From an uncultured Clostridium sp. (GTDB taxonomy: Bacteria; Bacillota_A; Clostridia; Lachnospirales; Lachnospiraceae): 8,245 nt of DNA. Positions 6,149 to 8,245 of the stretch are shown here, piece after piece. Position 1 is the stretch's first letter. Each line of letters starts with the position of its first letter. Location of the stretch: positions 1 to 8,245 of the forward strand of contig USQV01000028.1 of assembly GCA_900556965.1 (NCBI GenBank), written 5' to 3'. The notes under the pieces were generated by a model. That model was not told the origin of the DNA. It saw nothing but the letters and a program-made list of their open reading frames with translations, and made no database searches. The translations under genes were made by a program, and so were the position numbers.

Positions 6149-7735
6149 TTAAACGTTTGTCGACGGGAGATCATTAGCGGTGTCCACAGAGGCAGTTGGA
6201 TCGATCGGGGCAGCTGCGTCAGCCGGATTGGAGGATTCTTTATCGACTGGGGAAGGAACGGTGATTCCGCTGACATTGATGTTCCGGTTTACCTTTGCAT
6301 CATACGTCTGTGCCTTCAGAATGTCCCTGAAATCCACACCGGTGGCCTCGGACATGGTGTCAAATACCTGCTGCATGACAGCCGCCGTGTTTCCGGAGAT
6401 CTCACTGACTCCGCTGCCGTTTGTACCGCCGGCACCGCCGGTTCCGTAAATATTGACTTTGTCGATGGCAGACAACGGCTTTGCGATCTCCGCAGCCATC
6501 TGCGGCATAATGCCTACCAGCATTTCCACAATGGCGGCGTTATTGTACTTTGCGTAAGCTTCCGCCTTCTTTTCCATACCTTCTGCTTCCGCAACGGCTT
6601 TTGCCTGGATTGCAGCCGCTTCCGCTTCACCGCGGGCGCGGATACCGGCCGCTTCCTGTTCTGCCTGATATCTTGTGGCATCTGCCTTTGCACGCATGGC
6701 TTCGGCTTCCTTTTCTAACTCATATTTTCTTGCTTCTGCCTCACGCTGGCGTTTGGCAAGCATTGCAGCCGCCTCCTGCTCGACCTTGTAGCGTTCTGCG
6801 TCCGCTTTTTTATTCACTTCCGCGTCTAATTGCTGCTGTTGTACGGCAACTTCCTGCTTCCTAAGCTCTGCTTCGCGCTCTGCCTTTGCGATCTGGGCAT
6901 TTACGGTAGCTGTCTGGATGGTCTTTTCCTGTTCCTGCTTCTGGATCTCATACGCGGCATCTGCTTCTGCTTTCTTTGTATCGGAGTGCTTCTGCAGCTC
7001 GGATTTACGGATCTCCAGCTCGTTGTTTTTCTCTGCAATCTCTGTCTCCGAAAGCACACGGGCATCGTTGGCAGATTTGTTCGCCTCCGCTTGAGCGATA
7101 GCGATGTCGCGATCCGCCTGGGCCTTTGCGATAGCGGCGTCTTTCTTGATCTTTGAGGTATTGTCGGCACCGAGATCCCGGATCAATCCATTATCATCGG
7201 TAACATTCTGGATATTACAGGATAAGATCTCGATTCCCAGCTTATCCATGTCCTTGGATGCCTTTAGCATAACCTGATCGGAGAAGGAATCACGGTCGGT
7301 ATTGATCTCCTTTAAGGAAAGAGTGCCGATGATCTCACGCATGTTACCCTGCAGGGAATCCTGAAGATCTAAAGTGATATCCTCCGGTTTCTTATTTAAG
7401 AAGTTCTTTGCTGCCAGACGGATCCCTTCTTGGGACGGGGTGATGCGAACCTTGGCAACCGCATCTACATTGACATTGATAAAGTCGTTTGTCGGAACGG
7501 ACTGCTCCGTCTTGATATCGACAGTCATCTGTCCGAGATACAGGCGGTCCATCCGCTCAAAGAACGGGATCCGGATTCCGGAACGTCCGATGAGGATCTT
7601 CGCGTCATGCTTAAGGCCGGAAATAATATAAGCCTGATCCGGCGGAGCTTTCACATAACCACAGGCGAGGAGGACGAGAAGCAGAATAAAAATGACGACA
7701 ACGATGATAGGAATGATCAGATGATTCAAATCCAT
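6149..7735 (-). CDS. floT: Flotillin-like SPFH membrane protein (FloT/YuaG type)
   Basis: This is a 528-residue scaffold protein of functional membrane microdomains. An N-terminal hydrophobic segment (about 6-25, IIPIIVVVIFILLLVLLAC) anchors it. An SPFH/PHB domain follows (about 27-200), with YVKAPPDQAYIISGL, IGRSGIRIPFFERMDRL and DITLDLQDSLQGNMREIIG. A long Ala/Glu-rich coiled coil (about 198-400) contains the EA repeats typical of flotillins. A Gly-rich segment IYGTGGAGGTNGSG (429-442), usual near flotillin C-termini, comes next, and then a low-complexity Pro/Ala/Asp/Ser tail (about 475-528). AAAGGAG (7747-7741 on the - strand) lies 5 nt before the ATG and supports the start. B. subtilis FloT is about 509 residues and sits beside the NfeD-like YuaF; no NfeD gene is visible here. 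An alternative is a generic SPFH protein, but the coiled coil and Gly-rich motif favour FloT. Confidence 0.93.
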   Translation of the reverse strand: MDLNHLIIPIIVVVIFILLLVLLACGYVKAPPDQAYIISGLKHDAKILIGRSGIRIPFFERMDRLYLGQMTVDIKTEQSVPTNDFINVNVDAVAKVRITPSQEGIRLAAKNFLNKKPEDITLDLQDSLQGNMREIIGTLSLKEINTDRDSFSDQVMLKASKDMDKLGIEILSCNIQNVTDDNGLIRDLGADNTSKIKKDAAIAKAQADRDIAIAQAEANKSANDARVLSETEIAEKNNELEIRKSELQKHSDTKKAEADAAYEIQKQEQEKTIQTATVNAQIAKAEREAELRKQEVAVQQQQLDAEVNKKADAERYKVEQEAAAMLAKRQREAEARKYELEKEAEAMRAKADATRYQAEQEAAGIRARGEAEAAAIQAKAVAEAEGMEKKAEAYAKYNNAAIVEMLVGIMPQMAAEIAKPLSAIDKVNIYGTGGAGGTNGSGVSEISGNTAAVMQQVFDTMSEATGVDFRDILKAQTYDAKVNRNINVSGITVPSPVDKESSNPADAAAPIDPTASVDTANDLPSTNV

Positions 7736-7769
7736 AGTAACTCCTTTCTGGCTGCTGAAGTTTGCTTGT

Positions 7770-7864
7770 GTTCAAGTCGAACGTCCGTGAGACTTGGCGC
7801 ATGATTCTGGTCAGCAAAGCTGACATATTCCATACAGAATCACTGTGCATCCTCGTGGAGCGTT
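7770..7864 (+). ncRNA. Structured repeat element, copy 2 (predicted pseudoknot RNA)
   Basis: The box at 7770-7807 matches copy 1 at 35 of 38 positions. Pairings: CAAGTC (7773-7778) with GACTTG (7791-7796); loop segment AACGTCC (7780-7786) with GGAGCGTT (7857-7864, one bulged G), a pseudoknot; GCGC (7797-7800) with GTGC (7845-7848); GATTCTG (7803-7809) with CAGAATC (7835-7841); and TCAGC (7811-7815) with GCTGA (7819-7823) around an AAA loop. Relative to copy 1 the distal stem is changed in sequence but kept as a stem. The element points away from floT and starts 35 nt upstream of its ATG; its reverse complement would lie in the floT leader if the floT promoter is further out. No promoter was identified for it. 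Confidence 0.5.
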
Positions 7865-7866
7865 TA

Positions 7867-7893
7867 TCTCAGTGGGAGTCTTCTCGACTGAGA
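7867..7893. other. Hairpin immediately after repeat copy 2
   Basis: TCTCAGT (7867-7873) and ACTGAGA (7887-7893) form a perfect 7-bp stem, which can be extended by GAG/CTC around a TCTT loop. It begins 2 nt after the last predicted helix of the structured repeat. There is no T-run on either strand, so it is not a standard terminator. Confidence 0.4.
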
Positions 7894-7949
7894 CAAATAC
7901 TAGTTAAGTTTAAGATATCAGAAAATGTCAGAAAACACAACAAATACGA

Positions 7950-7999
7950 GAAAAAAGTAAGGAAAAGTAAGAAAATTGATAGAAAGTAAGAGAAATGTA
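7950..7999 (+). repeat. Purine-rich tract with GTAAG repeats
   Basis: The tract is almost free of C and contains GTAAG at 7957-7961, 7967-7971 and 7986-7990, the first two 10 nt apart within AAAAGTAAG units. The - strand therefore reads as repeated CTTAC in a pyrimidine-rich background. It directly flanks the predicted right end of the IS200/IS605-type element. An open frame running through it (about 7762-7989) has no ribosome binding site and crosses the structured repeat, so I call no gene here. Confidence 0.5.
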
Positions 8000-8002
8000 A
8001 TA

Positions 8003-8232
8003 GTGAACCTCACATGGCTAAAGTCACGTGCTTCTCAGCCGCTTTAAGCGGCAAGACTAAATATCGGCGGATACGCCAGTAACTTAGAATTGGTGCGGAT
8101 ACGCACTTTTTCCACGCCGGATACGACTGGTTTCCACATTACAGGTAGTCCGCTGGATATCTGCCTGTGTTTATGCCGCTTTTAAGTCGCTTACTTCTAC
8201 ATAAAGCTTTCTTAAATCTGCATAAACACAGG
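8003..8232 (-). ncRNA. Candidate omega RNA (reRNA) scaffold of the tnpB element
   Basis: In tnpB elements the RNA that guides the nuclease is made from the 3' end of tnpB through the right end, with the guide taken from the flanking DNA. This stretch fits. On the - strand there is a long rod closed by a 13-bp perfect inverted repeat (8232-8220 with 8176-8164), with inner helices 8216-8211/8186-8181 and 8207-8204/8192-8189. Three short hairpins follow, at 8130-8112, 8106-8093 and 8077-8066, each with the apex CG-TATC-CG, then the palindrome at 8052-8038 and the end hairpin at 8030-8011. The hairpin at 8112-8130 pairs better as - strand RNA (G-U) than as + strand (C-A), which supports this orientation. 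The guide would begin at about 8002 and run leftward. Confidence 0.42.
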
Positions 8233-8245
8233 AGGTTCTACGCTT
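8003..8245 (-). mobile_element. Right end of an IS200/IS605-family (tnpB-type) element, continuing past the window
   Basis: Read on the - strand, the sequence ends with GAAGCACGTGACTTTAGCC, then ATGTGAGGTTCAC (8015-8003). This subterminal imperfect palindrome, CACATGGCT (8011-8019) against AGTCACGTG (8022-8030), followed by GAGGTTCAC, resembles the right ends of tnpB-carrying IS200/IS605 elements. These move as single-stranded DNA by a Y1 transposase and have no terminal inverted repeats or target duplications. A second palindrome, GCCGCTTTAAGCGGC, lies at 8038-8052. The tnpB gene would lie to the right; a - strand frame ending SVEPPVFMQI with TAA at 8212-8214, or another ending at 8171-8173, may be its tail, but neither is distinctive enough to call as a CDS. 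The assignment rests on pattern recognition. Confidence 0.6.

Noticed and set aside
6550..7156. Open frames of about 104 and 108 codons on the + strand inside the flotillin gene
   Set aside because: Leu/Pro/Cys-rich translations are the expected antisense product of the Ala/Glu/Lys-rich coiled-coil codons; they have no start signal.
7770..7785. GTTCAAGTC in the repeat box resembles a tRNA T-arm, suggesting a tRNA gene or fragment
   Set aside because: No acceptor, D or anticodon arms can be drawn around it, and the conserved pairings form a different fold.
7762..7989. A 75-codon open frame on the + strand
   Set aside because: No ribosome binding site, a non-ATG start, it runs through the structured repeat, and its Lys/Arg-rich end comes from the purine-rich GTAAG tract.
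8066..8130. CGGATACG repeats as a CRISPR array
   Set aside because: The repeats are only about 8 bp within hairpins, spacing is irregular (about 18-20 nt) and only three occur; they are loop apices of a structured region.

Overview
The window looks like a chromosomal segment of a Bacillota anaerobe, most likely a member of the Lachnospiraceae or a close clostridial relative. This rests on the gene order hemZ-hisS-aspS, strong AGGAGG-type ribosome binding sites, purine-rich coding strands, a VanR/VanS-like two-component pair and moderate GC. The assignment is inference; no rRNA or marker search was possible.

Layout: (1) positions 1-3515, + strand: the 3' end of hemZ (radical-SAM coproporphyrinogen dehydrogenase), then hisS and aspS, probably one transcript with gaps of 75 and 69 nt. 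It ends at an intrinsic terminator at 3607-3658. No T-box leader lies in front of hisS or aspS here. (2) 3758-5976, + strand: an OmpR-family response regulator and its sensor kinase, overlapping by 4 nt (ATGA). (3) 5977-6148: a convergent intergenic region with several hairpins, including a bidirectional terminator. (4) 6149-7735, - strand: a flotillin (FloT/YuaG type) with no NfeD partner visible. (5) 7736-8245: about 510 nt without a convincing complete gene. It holds the second copy of a structured repeat, a purine-rich GTAAG tract, and from 8003 onward what I read as the right end of an IS200/IS605-family (tnpB-type) element on the - strand, with an omega-RNA-like structured region.

The most interesting signal is a 38-bp sequence box present twice on the + strand (3515-3552 directly after aspS, and 7770-7807 divergent from floT; 35/38 identical). 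In both copies the box forms a CAAGTC/GACTTG hairpin. Its loop can pair with sequence 45-75 nt downstream, giving a pseudoknot. Between the two pseudoknot strands lie a shared CGC/GTG helix, a GATT/AATC helix and a hairpin whose stem differs but whose loop is AAA in both copies. One of the three differences inside the box (G to C at box position 13) is compensated by the opposite change in the distant partner strand. This points to a conserved structured RNA or RNA-like mobile repeat that I cannot assign to a known family. The second signal is the tnpB-element end, whose - strand carries three successive hairpins with the same CG-TATC-CG apex and a long rod closed by a 13-bp perfect inverted repeat.

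The protein genes are mostly housekeeping. The HisRS has an unusually short, atypical C-terminal region and an altered HisA motif, and the AspRS carries Lys at a position linked to tRNA discrimination.
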